DNA from: Legionella yabuuchiae
Lineage (GTDB): Bacteria; Pseudomonadota; Gammaproteobacteria; Legionellales; Legionellaceae
Direction: 5' to 3'
DNA length: 64,000 nucleotides
Assembly: GCF_900640115.1 (NCBI RefSeq)
Contig: NZ_CAAAIW010000008.1
Span: forward strand, 1 to 64,000
The notes under the pieces are model-generated. The model worked only from the letters and a program-made list of their open reading frames with translations. It was not told where the DNA came from and searched no databases. The translations under genes were made by a program, and so were the position numbers. This document shows positions 27,508 to 36,986 of the stretch, piece by piece (positions within the stretch are counted from its first letter, which is position 1; each line of letters starts with the position of its first letter).

Positions 27508-29055
27508 ATGAATGCTTTAAAAAAAATAGTTTTAATATTCGTTACTGCCCTTTTTATTCTAGCGGTTGGGATTTGGCTATTCATCAAAAGCCTTGAACCC
27601 GATTGGATTAAAACTTATATAGCAAAACAAATTACAACCATCACAGGACTACCGAGTGATATCAAAGGCAGTATAACCTGGCAAATTTTACCTACCCCAG
27701 GACTTAAGGTTCATCAAATTCAAGTGGGTAGCGCGGAAAGTGAAAAAAAACTCAACCTTGAGATTAAAGAACTGGTTCTTAAACTTCAACTTGAACCTCT
27801 ATTGCACGGTCGATTGACTTTTAGTGAAATCTCAATCGATGGGTTGAATGCCGTTATCAATCCTAACGCGCCAGCCCCCGCAATCATTAAAACTGAGTAT
27901 AAAACAAAAAAAGAACCTAAAATTACCCCTTCACGAGTAACCTTCGCCATTGATAATTTTCGCCTAACCGATGGTCATATTAAATTTATGCAGGATAATG
28001 CTCAATATAAACTCAATGATGTACACATATCATTGTCTCAGTTAAATCTGGAAAATAAATATTTTCCTCTGCAACTAAAATCTAATTTGGCGATAAGCTT
28101 GCCAGGTCATTCTGGCCATGCAACCCTAAACTATACAGGTAAAATTAAATTATCCGATAAGATTTTTTATTTAGCGCCAAACAACTTAAGTGCCTTAAAT
28201 AGTATCGGCCATCTAACCCTTACGGATGTTCAGTTTGATCAGTTCAAAATTGAGAAAATCACAGCAGATACCGACATTCAAAACAATAACATCCAATTCG
28301 ATCCGATTAAAATTAATCTTTATGATGGTGAATCGATTGGGAATGCATCCTATCGACTAGATACCCAAGCCATCACTGTTAATCAAACAGCAACCAATCT
28401 TAATCTCGAAACGTTTATTCAAGACCTCGTGGATAAAAAATTAATTGTCGGAAAACTCGATTTTACCACCCACGGCACTGCTCGCTTGAAAGAACAGAAC
28501 GGATTAAATTCTTTACGAGTCAATGGCACTGCCTCAATTAAAGATGGGAAGTTATTATTCGTTGATATTCAAGCTCTGGTCAATGAGTTGCTTAACCGGT
28601 TTCAAATGTTATTAAACAACAGCACCATTGATCCGCAAACCCTTTCTGAACTTGCCAATTTAAATCCTGAAGATTTTCAGAAAGGCATAACTAAGTTTAC
28701 TGCTTTAAATGTTACCTATGATATTCCCCAACCGATGCTTCTGAATAATTCTTTGGTGCTACAAACTCGCCAATTTGAACTATCTGGCCAAGGTTCTATC
28801 AATCTACAACAACAGAGTATTAATAATCATTTAAATTTAAAACTGTCATCAAATCATGAAAACGCAGCCAAGATAAACGATATTTTTGTTGATGGTATTC
28901 CTCTTAGATTAAAAGGCAGTCTTAAGCAGCCACTGGTCTACCCTGATGTTAAGCAAATTAGCGCACTTCTCACAAAGCATTATTTGAAAAAGACGCTTAA
29001 TAAGCCAATTAAGCAACTAAAAGAGGAAGTAAAAGGATTTTTTGATACGCTATAG
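27508..29055 (+). CDS. AsmA-family envelope protein
   Basis: 515 aa from ATG 27508; the open frame upstream runs into the repeat and is not coding. N-terminal membrane anchor (about 6-28) followed by a long periplasmic beta-rich region. AsmA hallmarks: ITTITGLPSDIKGSITW after the anchor and LKVHQIQVGSAE, and the repeated GKLDF/GTARL-type strands near the C-terminus. AsmA-like proteins are linked to phospholipid movement between inner and outer membrane. It ends 1 nt before mutY. Confidence 0.85.
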   Translation: MNALKKIVLIFVTALFILAVGIWLFIKSLEPDWIKTYIAKQITTITGLPSDIKGSITWQILPTPGLKVHQIQVGSAESEKKLNLEIKELVLKLQLEPLLHGRLTFSEISIDGLNAVINPNAPAPAIIKTEYKTKKEPKITPSRVTFAIDNFRLTDGHIKFMQDNAQYKLNDVHISLSQLNLENKYFPLQLKSNLAISLPGHSGHATLNYTGKIKLSDKIFYLAPNNLSALNSIGHLTLTDVQFDQFKIEKITADTDIQNNNIQFDPIKINLYDGESIGNASYRLDTQAITVNQTATNLNLETFIQDLVDKKLIVGKLDFTTHGTARLKEQNGLNSLRVNGTASIKDGKLLFVDIQALVNELLNRFQMLLNNSTIDPQTLSELANLNPEDFQKGITKFTALNVTYDIPQPMLLNNSLVLQTRQFELSGQGSINLQQQSINNHLNLKLSSNHENAAKINDIFVDGIPLRLKGSLKQPLVYPDVKQISALLTKHYLKKTLNKPIKQLKEEVKGFFDTL

Positions 29056-29056
29056 C

Positions 29057-30145
29057 ATGAACACATCAGAAATCACAAAGCAATTCACTCTACCCCTCTT
29101 ACAATGGTATCAGCGACATGGTCGCAAAGAACTACCTTGGAAATCTGCCGATCCATACCCTGTTTGGATCTCCGAAATTATGTTGCAACAGACTCAAGTA
29201 AAAACGGTCATTCCTTTTTTTAACCGATTCATGTCCCGTTTCCCAAATTTAGAAACGCTCGCTAATGCCGCCATTGATGACGTATTAGCATTCTGGTCCG
29301 GTCTTGGATATTACAATCGCGCGCGAAATATTCACAAAGCCGCTCAAATTCTATACTTTGAGCACCAAGGTCTATTTTCAGATGATCCAAACGAATTAAC
29401 GAAACTTCCAGGAATTGGGCAGTCCACAGCCGCCGCGATCACCTCCTTAGTATTTAATCAGCCTACCCCTATACTGGATGGCAATGTAAAACGTGTCTTA
29501 TGCCGTTTTTTTCTAATACCAGGCTCCCCTGATGAAACGTTAGTTAATAAACAACTCTGGGAGCTAGCGGCGCAATGCATGAGCCAACGCCATTGTGCGG
29601 AATATACACAAGCCATCATGGATTTAGGAGCAACGTGTTGCACCATTAAAGCCCCTCAATGCACACAATGCCCTCTACAAAGCTCATGTCGAGCGTTTAG
29701 TGTAAATGAGGTTTTAAGCTACCCTCATAAAAAAACCAAAAAGGCCAAACCACTTAAATCTCAGCAGTTTTTACTGCTGTTTAACAAGCATGAGCGTATT
29801 TATCTCGAGAAAAATTTTTCTGAAGGCTTATGGGGCGGTCTTTGGTGCATGCCAGCGATTGACAGTGAGCTACCCCCCGAGAGATATCTTGCGGAGAAAT
29901 ATAATTTAGAGGTAATGCAAAGAATTCCCTTGAAGGCATTTAAGCACACATTTAGCCATTTTAACCTTCGAATACAACCAATAGTCTTTTTAATAACTCC
30001 TGGGAATGGTGAATCTATTCTAGAGGCACAAGGGAGATGGTGGGATTTAAACGAAGCAAAAGCATTAGGAATTGCTAAACCTACACGTCAAATAATTGAG
30101 ACATTCCAAGAGTTACTCATTAAAAAATCATTGCCGTATGCGTGA
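29057..30145 (+). CDS. mutY: A/G-specific adenine DNA glycosylase MutY
   Basis: 362 aa from ATG 29057. Removes adenine opposite 8-oxoguanine, complementing MutT in this window. LPWKSADPYPVWISEIMLQQTQV, helix-hairpin-helix LPGIGQSTAAAI with catalytic Asp in ILDGNVKRVLCR, [4Fe-4S] cysteines in CTIKAPQCTQCPLQSSC, and a C-terminal Nudix-like recognition domain (EGLWGGLWCMP). Starts 1 nt after the AsmA-like stop. Convergent with the lipoprotein gene with no gap. Confidence 0.96.
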   Translation: MNTSEITKQFTLPLLQWYQRHGRKELPWKSADPYPVWISEIMLQQTQVKTVIPFFNRFMSRFPNLETLANAAIDDVLAFWSGLGYYNRARNIHKAAQILYFEHQGLFSDDPNELTKLPGIGQSTAAAITSLVFNQPTPILDGNVKRVLCRFFLIPGSPDETLVNKQLWELAAQCMSQRHCAEYTQAIMDLGATCCTIKAPQCTQCPLQSSCRAFSVNEVLSYPHKKTKKAKPLKSQQFLLLFNKHERIYLEKNFSEGLWGGLWCMPAIDSELPPERYLAEKYNLEVMQRIPLKAFKHTFSHFNLRIQPIVFLITPGNGESILEAQGRWWDLNEAKALGIAKPTRQIIETFQELLIKKSLPYA

Positions 30146-30454
30146 TTAACTGGTTAACATTTTCATGGCGGCTATAGCATCAGGTTGTCCGGATTTAGCA
30201 GCGCATTTGATCCAAAATAAAGCTTTTTTTCGATCCTCTATTACGCCTTGCCCATAGAAATACATATAACCCACAGCATATTGTGCATCGGGATTGCCCT
30301 TTTCCGCCTCGGGTTTAAGTCGAATAAAGGCGGTGCGATAATCTTGAACTTGAAAGCTGCGAATGCCTTCTTGTAAATTCATTGTTGTGAATGAACACCC
30401 GGATAATAGTAAAACACAGTTCATCGCTAACATGATAAGGCGTTTTGATAACAT
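30146..30454 (-). CDS. Small Sel1-repeat lipoprotein
   Basis: 102 aa. Lipoprotein signal with lipobox LLSGC (Cys near 20), then one Sel1/TPR-like unit: FIRLKPEAEKGNPDAQYAVG followed by YFYGQGVIEDRKKALFWI and a partial second. Sel1 units mediate protein contacts. It lies 5 nt downstream of lspC, so it may be an accessory of the type II system or simply share the transcript. Confidence 0.8.
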   Translation of the reverse strand: MLSKRLIMLAMNCVLLLSGCSFTTMNLQEGIRSFQVQDYRTAFIRLKPEAEKGNPDAQYAVGYMYFYGQGVIEDRKKALFWIKCAAKSGQPDAIAAMKMLTS

Positions 30455-30459
30455 GTTGT

Positions 30460-30966
30460 TTAGTCCCCAATTAAAGGCTTAGCTATGGGTGCAAAGATTA
30501 ATTCATTTTTTGGTAAACTTAAACTCTCTAATGAACCATTGCGCGAGACAAGTACTCCATGTGGTGTAATCCGCTTAATAATTCCTCCGCCAGGTAAATG
30601 ATCACCTACTCGATAAACATTTTCTTGTCCATTAGCCGAGCGAATAATAACCTGTGAATACTTTTCATCTTCTGAATAGACAACCCCAACCATGGTTAAA
30701 TTTAACCTGGATTGTTTGATATTGGATCCTTCCAAATGTTCAGGTACATAATCTCCAAAAAGAGAAACGTTAGGTATCTGTTGATGAGTTGGTAATTGCG
30801 CCGTCTTCGGTGGTGTTGGAAGTGCTACTGATCCTTCTGCCCGATAAAGTGCAATTAATGACATAATTCCATCCACAACGACCCAAAGTACAAACATTGC
30901 CAAAATGATAAAAGCAAGTTTGGGGACCGTAGGTTTTTGTATGGCATTTTTCAAATCTGGATACAC
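30460..30966 (-). CDS. lspC: Type II secretion protein LspC (GspC)
   Basis: 168 aa. Short cytoplasmic start, one membrane segment (about 16-40, LAFIILAMFVLWVVVDGI), Pro-rich linker and a periplasmic homology region: LNLTMVGVVYSEDEKYSQVII, YRVGDHLPGGGIIKRITPHG and VLVSRNGSLESLSLP. This is the GspC pattern; it couples inner-membrane platform and outer-membrane secretin of the Lsp system. It lacks a C-terminal PDZ, as in short GspC proteins. No other lsp gene is in the window. Confidence 0.85.
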   Translation of the reverse strand: MYPDLKNAIQKPTVPKLAFIILAMFVLWVVVDGIMSLIALYRAEGSVALPTPPKTAQLPTHQQIPNVSLFGDYVPEHLEGSNIKQSRLNLTMVGVVYSEDEKYSQVIIRSANGQENVYRVGDHLPGGGIIKRITPHGVLVSRNGSLESLSLPKNELIFAPIAKPLIGD

Positions 30967-31317
30967 CCCTCCCCCTTAGATCTCAAAACAATAATTTTGA
31001 ACAAGAAACATGATTGGGATCGTATTTCTCTTTTGGTTGTTGTTCGCTCAGCACCGGCATGACCAAAAATGGTTCATCCAATAATCCGAGTTTAAATCTA
31101 AACAAAACCAACCGGAAATGTAACGTTTACAGCCTAAAGTCGTAAGTCGTCAATTTTTAATAAGGCTAAATTGGCTTTCCAACAAACATCGAACCACGTA
31201 ACCTTCCTACCAAGGAAGCATATGCTCCCTGACCCAGAGTCTTTCATTCCATACAATTTTTGTCATGACGACAAATATATAATGATAGCTCAAGGACCTG
31301 CTCAAGCCTAGCGGCAT
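30967..31317. other. Gene-free region upstream of lspC
   Basis: About 350 bp between the lspC start and the stop of the GGDEF-EAL gene. Only short ORFs of 24 and 29 codons, without support. No clear hairpin or repeat. Must hold the lspC promoter, which I could not place. Confidence 0.4.
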
Positions 31318-33630
31318 TTAGTCTGCATGTAAATTGGGGTAGTTCATTAAAAACTCCTCAACCAAATCTGGCTTGCAGGGAGGACTGAAATAATAACCTT
31401 GTGCACTATCACAACCATATGTGAGAACAAAATTTTTTTCAAATTCATTCTCTACGCCCTCGGCAAGAACTTCGAGAGCTAAGCTATGCCCCAAGTTGAT
31501 GATGGCTTTTACAATGGCCGCATCATTTTTATTCGATACCATCTCTTGCACAAATGATTTATCAATTTTCAACTTATCAAGTGGGAACTGCTTTAAGTAC
31601 GATAAACTAGAATAGCCTGTTCCAAAATCATCGATTGCTAACTTAACTCCAAGCGCCTTCAACTCATGCATCAGTTCCACACCGTTATCAATATTCTCTA
31701 CCAGCAGGGTTTCAGTCAGTTCAAGCTCTAGGCATTCAGGCTTTAATCCTGTTTTTTTAAGGGTTTCTCGCACAAATTGTGGTAATTTTGATTGATGTAA
31801 CTGCCTGCCTGAAATATTAACAGCTATGGTGAGATCTTTATATCCCTTCTTATGCCAGCATATAGCTTGTTTGCAAGCCTGTTCAATCACCCATTCTCCA
31901 ATCTCAATGATCAAACCATTTTCTTCCGCAACCGGAATAAAATTCATTGGCGAAACATGACCAAGCAACGGTGTACACCAACGCAATAAAGCCTCAAGTC
32001 CAATCACGCGTTTACGTTTTAGATCGATTAGAGGCTGATATAAAAGATAAAATTCATTATTTTTCAATGCGGTTCTAAGCGCATTATCAATTTGTGTGTA
32101 GTTAATGACCTGATGATTCATCTTGGTTTCAAAGATACGGTAAGTATTACGACCACTATCTTTTGCGTGATACATTGATAAATCAGCATTTTTCATCAAC
32201 GTTTCATAATCTTCCCCATCCCTCGGATAAAAACTAATTCCAATGCTTGCGGAAATTTTTAAATAATGTTGATCTATCTCGATAGGTTTCTGAATCAGCT
32301 TAAGCAGTTTTTGTGCTAAGATTTCTGCATCATTGTACTGTTCTAGATTTGGAAGAAGTATCACAAACTCATCGCCACCAAATCTCGCTACGGTATCAAA
32401 ATCATTGGTGGCTACTAAGAGTTTATTGGCAATAAATTGCAGAAGTTTGTCGCCAATACTGTGCCCCAAGGTATCATTCGTCATTTTAAAACGATCCAGA
32501 TCTAAACAAAGAAAGGCTACTTTGGTGTTATTCTTTTTCCCCTGTAAGATGGCCTGCTCTACACGATCCATGAGCAACACGCGATTTGGAAGCCCAGTTA
32601 AGGAGTCATGGGTCGCTTGCCTTAATAGTTGCTCCTCCATTGCTTTTCGTTGAGTAACTTCGTTGAAAATAAAGACAAAGTGCTTTACGGTATTAAAGGA
32701 GTTTTTAACCGGCGCCACGCTCAATTCACACCAAAACAATTCACCTGTTTTTCGTTGCAATTGAACTTCAACGGTTTCTTCTCGCTCTTCTCGAATCCCA
32801 AGATCAATTCGTTTTTTATTTGCTTGGTCTATAAGCTCTGGGTATATCATAGCAATAGACTGACCTAAAATATCTTCTTCTTTAAAACCAGTTGTTCGCT
32901 CAAATGGTGAATTTATATAAACAACTGGCATGCCCTCCTTGCTTAAGTCAATAATAGCTATTCCTTGAGTACTGGCCTCAATTGCTCCTTCTCTGATTCG
33001 TAACTCATCATCAGCAAGGCGTCTGGCTGTTACATCTCTAAAGCTATAAACTCTTCCGACAATCTCCTCTCCAATTCGTTGTGGTTGGGTATAGCGCTCG
33101 AAGATTCGACCGTCCCTGAAATGTAATTCAGGCAGATCCCCTTGCCACTCAGGGTGGCAATATAATAATTTTGCATCTGAAATTATTTTTCCAGGCTCCA
33201 TTAATTGTTCTAAGATGTAATCAAAGCTTAAGTTTTCAGGCCCAGCCTCCATTAAATGGGTCGGTATCCGCCACATTTCAACAAATTTTTGGTTCCAATC
33301 CACCACTTGCCCTTTATTGTTGACCATCATAATGCCATCGGCAGTGCACTCCAGTGTCGCTCGTATGAGGGATAAGGATTTCTCAAGCTCGTTATTTACA
33401 TTAGAATTTAAAGTGTCAGTGGCAATATTATCGGTTAGAGGTGTATACGATGTTCGTTGGAATTCAGGTTGGGTGTGATACCATTTTTCAAGTAACGTCG
33501 ATAATTCAGGGGTTGCGGTAACTAATCCTAATTCTTCACAAAGCTCTATTACAGAAGGTTCTATACCCTCGTTTTTCAACTTTGAAGCGGCTTGGCATAC
33601 TTTTTTATAATCTACCTGTTGCCTACCCAT
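31318..33630 (-). CDS. KfrA-like N-terminus, PAS-PAS-GGDEF-EAL c-di-GMP protein
   Basis: 770 aa from ATG 33630, preceded by GAGAGGG; the in-frame ATG at 33657 lacks a site. Residues 1-60 (VDYKKVCQAASKLKNEG, then PSVIELCEELG) resemble the KfrA N-terminal DNA-binding helix bundle. Two PAS units follow (about 85-210 and 215-335), then GGDEF with an intact ARFGGDEFVILL and EAL with GLEALLRW, ELTETLL, DDFGTGYSS, DKLKIDKSF and AEGVE. Both enzymatic halves keep key residues, so it may make or break c-di-GMP, or only one half may work. No membrane segment. A DNA-binding role is inferred. Confidence 0.85.
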   Translation of the reverse strand: MGRQQVDYKKVCQAASKLKNEGIEPSVIELCEELGLVTATPELSTLLEKWYHTQPEFQRTSYTPLTDNIATDTLNSNVNNELEKSLSLIRATLECTADGIMMVNNKGQVVDWNQKFVEMWRIPTHLMEAGPENLSFDYILEQLMEPGKIISDAKLLYCHPEWQGDLPELHFRDGRIFERYTQPQRIGEEIVGRVYSFRDVTARRLADDELRIREGAIEASTQGIAIIDLSKEGMPVVYINSPFERTTGFKEEDILGQSIAMIYPELIDQANKKRIDLGIREEREETVEVQLQRKTGELFWCELSVAPVKNSFNTVKHFVFIFNEVTQRKAMEEQLLRQATHDSLTGLPNRVLLMDRVEQAILQGKKNNTKVAFLCLDLDRFKMTNDTLGHSIGDKLLQFIANKLLVATNDFDTVARFGGDEFVILLPNLEQYNDAEILAQKLLKLIQKPIEIDQHYLKISASIGISFYPRDGEDYETLMKNADLSMYHAKDSGRNTYRIFETKMNHQVINYTQIDNALRTALKNNEFYLLYQPLIDLKRKRVIGLEALLRWCTPLLGHVSPMNFIPVAEENGLIIEIGEWVIEQACKQAICWHKKGYKDLTIAVNISGRQLHQSKLPQFVRETLKKTGLKPECLELELTETLLVENIDNGVELMHELKALGVKLAIDDFGTGYSSLSYLKQFPLDKLKIDKSFVQEMVSNKNDAAIVKAIINLGHSLALEVLAEGVENEFEKNFVLTYGCDSAQGYYFSPPCKPDLVEEFLMNYPNLHAD

Positions 33631-33797
33631 GAATCCCTCTCTAGAATGGCACTCCATTAATGTTAACGGCTAACCAGTAAAAACACTTTAATATTGTTCA
33701 TTTTGCTTATATTTTGACGCTCAATATATTAATTTTAACAATCAAGTAAGGTTTCATTTATTCTTTCCAGGATAGAATCCACAATACAGGAGTAACC

Positions 33798-34949
33798 ATG
33801 AATCAAAAAAAATTCGAAACCAGAGCCATTCATGCTGGTCAGTCTCCCGACCCTGCAACCGGTGCAGTTATGACACCAATTTATGCCACCTCGACTTATG
33901 CACAGTCCGCTCCAGGCATCCATCAGGGGTATGAATATTCTCGTACACATAACCCCACTCGCAAAGCTTATGAGGCCTGCCTTGCCAGTCTGGAATCAGG
34001 ACAATATGGATTTGCGTTTGCCACCGGTATGGCCGCTATTAACTCAGTGATTGATATGCTTGATGCAGGAGATCATATCATTGCGACGGATGATTTATAT
34101 GGAGGCACGTTTCGTCTGTTTGATAAAGTAAAAACTCGAACCAATCAATTAAGCTTTTCTTTTGTAGATATGCAAGAGACAAAACACATTGAAAACGCTA
34201 TTCGTCCTAACACCAAGTTAATTTGGGTAGAAACCCCCTCGAACCCTATGCTAAAGCTAGCAAATTTACGAGAAATTGCGGCAATAGCCAAACGCCATAA
34301 ACTCATTAGCGTAGTCGATAATACCTTTGCTACGCCTTGGCTTCAAAGACCGCTTGAACTAGGATTTGATCTAGTTGTGCATTCGGCAACGAAATACTTA
34401 AATGGCCACTCCGACGTTGTTAACGGAGCAGTAGTTATTGGCGATAACTCTGAGCTTGCTGAAAGACTGGCTTTTCTACAAAACTCATGTGGTGGTGTAT
34501 GTGGGCCGTTCGACAGTTTTCTGGTGTTAAGAAGTTTAAAAACGTTACCTTTGCGAATGCAACGCCATTGTGAAAATGCATGCGCGCTTGCAGAATGGCT
34601 TGAACAACATCCTAAAGTTTCAAAGGTCATTTATCCAGGCCTTTCAAGTCATCCCCAACATCAATTAGCCCAAGAGCAAATGAGTGATTATGGCGGCATG
34701 ATTTCTCTGGTACTGAATGGTGACCTTGAATACGCCAAGCGATTTTTATCGCGCTGCGAAGTCTTTACCCTGGCGGAAAGCTTAGGCGGCGTTGAAAGTC
34801 TTATCGAGCATCCCGCCATCATGACCCATGCATCAATCCCTCCTGAAAACCGGAAGAAACTTGGAATTGTAGATGGATTTATTCGACTCTCAGTAGGAAT
34901 AGAACATATCGATGATCTGAAATCAGATTTGAACTATGCTTTAACCTAA
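33798..34949 (+). CDS. Cystathionine gamma-synthase/gamma-lyase family PLP enzyme
   Basis: 383 aa Cys/Met-metabolism PLP enzyme. TRAIHAGQSPDPATGAV, active-site Tyr in YEYSRTHNPTR, cofactor Asp in VVDNTFATPW, Schiff-base Lys in HSATKYLNGHSDVV and the C-terminal ESLGGVESLIEHPA and IRLSVGIEH. The family includes gamma-synthase (methionine route) and gamma-lyase (cysteine from cystathionine); sequence alone does not settle which. AGGAG upstream of the ATG. Monocistronic with a hairpin downstream. Confidence 0.88.
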   Translation: MNQKKFETRAIHAGQSPDPATGAVMTPIYATSTYAQSAPGIHQGYEYSRTHNPTRKAYEACLASLESGQYGFAFATGMAAINSVIDMLDAGDHIIATDDLYGGTFRLFDKVKTRTNQLSFSFVDMQETKHIENAIRPNTKLIWVETPSNPMLKLANLREIAAIAKRHKLISVVDNTFATPWLQRPLELGFDLVVHSATKYLNGHSDVVNGAVVIGDNSELAERLAFLQNSCGGVCGPFDSFLVLRSLKTLPLRMQRHCENACALAEWLEQHPKVSKVIYPGLSSHPQHQLAQEQMSDYGGMISLVLNGDLEYAKRFLSRCEVFTLAESLGGVESLIEHPAIMTHASIPPENRKKLGIVDGFIRLSVGIEHIDDLKSDLNYALT

Positions 34950-34961
34950 ATCCCCGCCCTA

Positions 34962-34996
34962 CCCTACCTGACCTGACTTGTTCAGACCAGGTAGGG
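34962..34996. terminator. Hairpin between convergent genes
   Basis: CCCTACCTG (34962-34970) pairs with CAGGTAGGG (34988-34996). It lies between the stop of the cystathionine enzyme and the stop of the epimerase. No T-run. Confidence 0.5.
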
Positions 34997-35025
34997 GTGC
35001 TCGAATTAATTGGGAATAGCATTTG

Positions 35026-36036
35026 TTAGCGATGAGAATAAAACTCCAAATACCACTTTACAAATTCGGATACACCCTCATGGATGCCTACTTTCGGCAA
35101 ATAACCTAAATCGATTTGCAAAGCACTTGTGTCAGCATGGGTGGATACGACATCCCCTTTTTGCATGGGCATAAACTCTTTAATGGCTTCTTTACCCGTT
35201 GCGGTTTCAATGGCTTGAATATAATCCATTAAATTTACAGGATTACCGTTACCAATATTATAAATTCGATAGGGTGCATGGCTGGAGGATGGATCCGGTT
35301 GCATGGCGGTCCAAGCTTCGTCAGGCTCAGGAATTTTATCAATAGCACGAGAGAGGCCCATCACTATATCGTCTATATATGTGAAGTCACGTTGCATTTG
35401 CCCATGGTTGAAAATTTTAATGGGATTACCCTGAAGAATATCTCGTGTAAAACTAAAAAATGCCATATCCGGTCTTCCCCACGGCCCATAAACAGTAAAA
35501 AACCGTAAGCCAGTGGTTGGCAACTGATATAAATGTGAATAAGAATGTGCAATTAGCTCATTTGCTTTTTTTGAAGCGGCATATATGGTCAGAGGATGCG
35601 CCGTACCATCTTTTTCACGATAAGGTTGTGATCCATTCGCCCCATACACGGAGCTGGTAGAAGCATACACCAAATGTTCTACGTCATTGTGGCGGCAAGC
35701 TTCGATAATGTTCGTAAAGCCAACAACATTTGATTGAATGTAAGCATGAGGGTTTTGAAGCGAGTATCGTACGCCAGCTTGGGCGGCTAAGTTGACTACA
35801 CGTACAGGTTTATGAGCCTTAAAAACTTGGGTTACTTGTTCCAAATTACAAATGTCGCTCTCATAAAAGTGAAACGATGGATAAGATTGCAGTAATTCCA
35901 ATCGGGCCTGCTTTAGGCGCACGTCGTAATAATCATTTAGATTATCCACCCCAATGACCTGATCGCCCTGTTCTAAACGTGCTTTAGCAAGATGATAACC
36001 TATAAATCCTACACAACCCGTGATTAACAATCGCAT
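35026..36036 (-). CDS. NAD-dependent epimerase, probable UDP-glucuronate 4-epimerase
   Basis: 336 aa extended SDR. Nucleotide loop TGCVGFIG at residues 7-14, DNLNDYYDVRLKQARL, NLAAQAGVRYS, catalytic Tyr/Lys in YAASKKANE and RFFTVYGPWGRPDMA. The ND(Y)YD and GPWGRPDMA blocks are typical of UDP-glucuronate 4-epimerases, which supply galacturonate for surface polysaccharides. No polysaccharide cluster adjoins, so the sugar pathway is not shown here. Confidence 0.85.
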   Translation of the reverse strand: MRLLITGCVGFIGYHLAKARLEQGDQVIGVDNLNDYYDVRLKQARLELLQSYPSFHFYESDICNLEQVTQVFKAHKPVRVVNLAAQAGVRYSLQNPHAYIQSNVVGFTNIIEACRHNDVEHLVYASTSSVYGANGSQPYREKDGTAHPLTIYAASKKANELIAHSYSHLYQLPTTGLRFFTVYGPWGRPDMAFFSFTRDILQGNPIKIFNHGQMQRDFTYIDDIVMGLSRAIDKIPEPDEAWTAMQPDPSSSHAPYRIYNIGNGNPVNLMDYIQAIETATGKEAIKEFMPMQKGDVVSTHADTSALQIDLGYLPKVGIHEGVSEFVKWYLEFYSHR

Positions 36037-36158
36037 AACATGGCCTAAAGTTAAGAATCAGGGAAGTATACTCCCTCTATGAATTGCTGCAAACCATCAT
36101 GACGATTGTTACAAAAAACGCTATACTGGAATTTTTTTATTGCTAAAAAAGGATCGGA

Positions 36159-36986
36159 ATGAGTCACTTGCAGCAAATCATCGAAGCAATTTTCGAAGAG
36201 CGCCAAACCATTACGCCACACTCTGCTACTAAAGAATTAAGCGATGCCGTTGCAGAAGTTTTAAACGGGTTAAATTCAGGACAATATCGTGTTGCAGAAA
36301 AAGAAGGGAACCAATGGGTTGTTCATCAATGGTTAAAAAAAGCCGTTTTACTTTCTTTTCGAATCAATCCAAATGAAGTCATCGAAGGAGGTTTTTGCCA
36401 ATTTTATGACAAAGTTCCTCTAAAGTTTAATCACCTAAATCGCAATGACTTTCAAGACATGGGGGTTCGAATTGTTCCCCATGCCATCGTTCGCCATGGA
36501 GCTTTCGTAGGGCGAAATTCAGTTTTAATGCCTTCTTATGTCAATATCGGAGCTTACATCGATGAGAACGTAATGGTGGATACTTGGGCGACGGTTGGAT
36601 CTTGTGCGCAAATCGGTAAAAATGTTCATTTATCAGGCGGTGCCGGAATTGGAGGTGTACTTGAGCCTCTGCAAGCGAATCCAACCATTATCGAAGACGA
36701 TTGTTTTATTGGCGCCCGTTCAGAGGTCGTTGAAGGTGTGATTGTGGAACGAGGTTCAGTTCTATCAATGGGGGTATATCTTGGCCAAAGCACGAAAATC
36801 TATAATCGTTTAACCGGTGAAATCACGTATGGGCGCATCCCAAGAGGTTCTGTCGTTGTGCCTGGAAATTTACCGAGTGAAGATGGCAGCCACAGCCTAT
36901 ATTGTGCGGTAATTGTTAAGCAAGTGGATGAAAAAACTCGTGCTAAGGTCAGCATCAACGAGTTATTACGGGATATTCCATCATGA
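36159..36986 (+). CDS. dapD: Tetrahydrodipicolinate N-succinyltransferase DapD
   Basis: 275 aa. Succinylase step of lysine/diaminopimelate synthesis. N-terminal helical domain, then a left-handed beta-helix of hexapeptide repeats (about 105-230: [36 protein letters not shown]) and [15 protein letters not shown]. Followed by dapE with a 4-nt ATGA overlap. Confidence 0.96.
   Translation: MSHLQQIIEAIFEERQTITPHSATKELSDAVAEVLNGLNSGQYRVAEKEGNQWVVHQWLKKAVLLSFRINPNEVIEGGFCQFYDKVPLKFNHLNRNDFQDMGVRIVPHAIVRHGAFVGRNSVLMPSYVNIGAYIDENVMVDTWATVGSCAQIGKNVHLSGGAGIGGVLEPLQANPTIIEDDCFIGARSEVVEGVIVERGSVLSMGVYLGQSTKIYNRLTGEITYGRIPRGSVVVPGNLPSEDGSHSLYCAVIVKQVDEKTRAKVSINELLRDIPS

Noticed and set aside
31010-31309. 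Two tiny ORFs (24 and 29 codons) upstream of lspC
   Set aside because: No clear ribosome sites and no sign of selection visible in one sequence.
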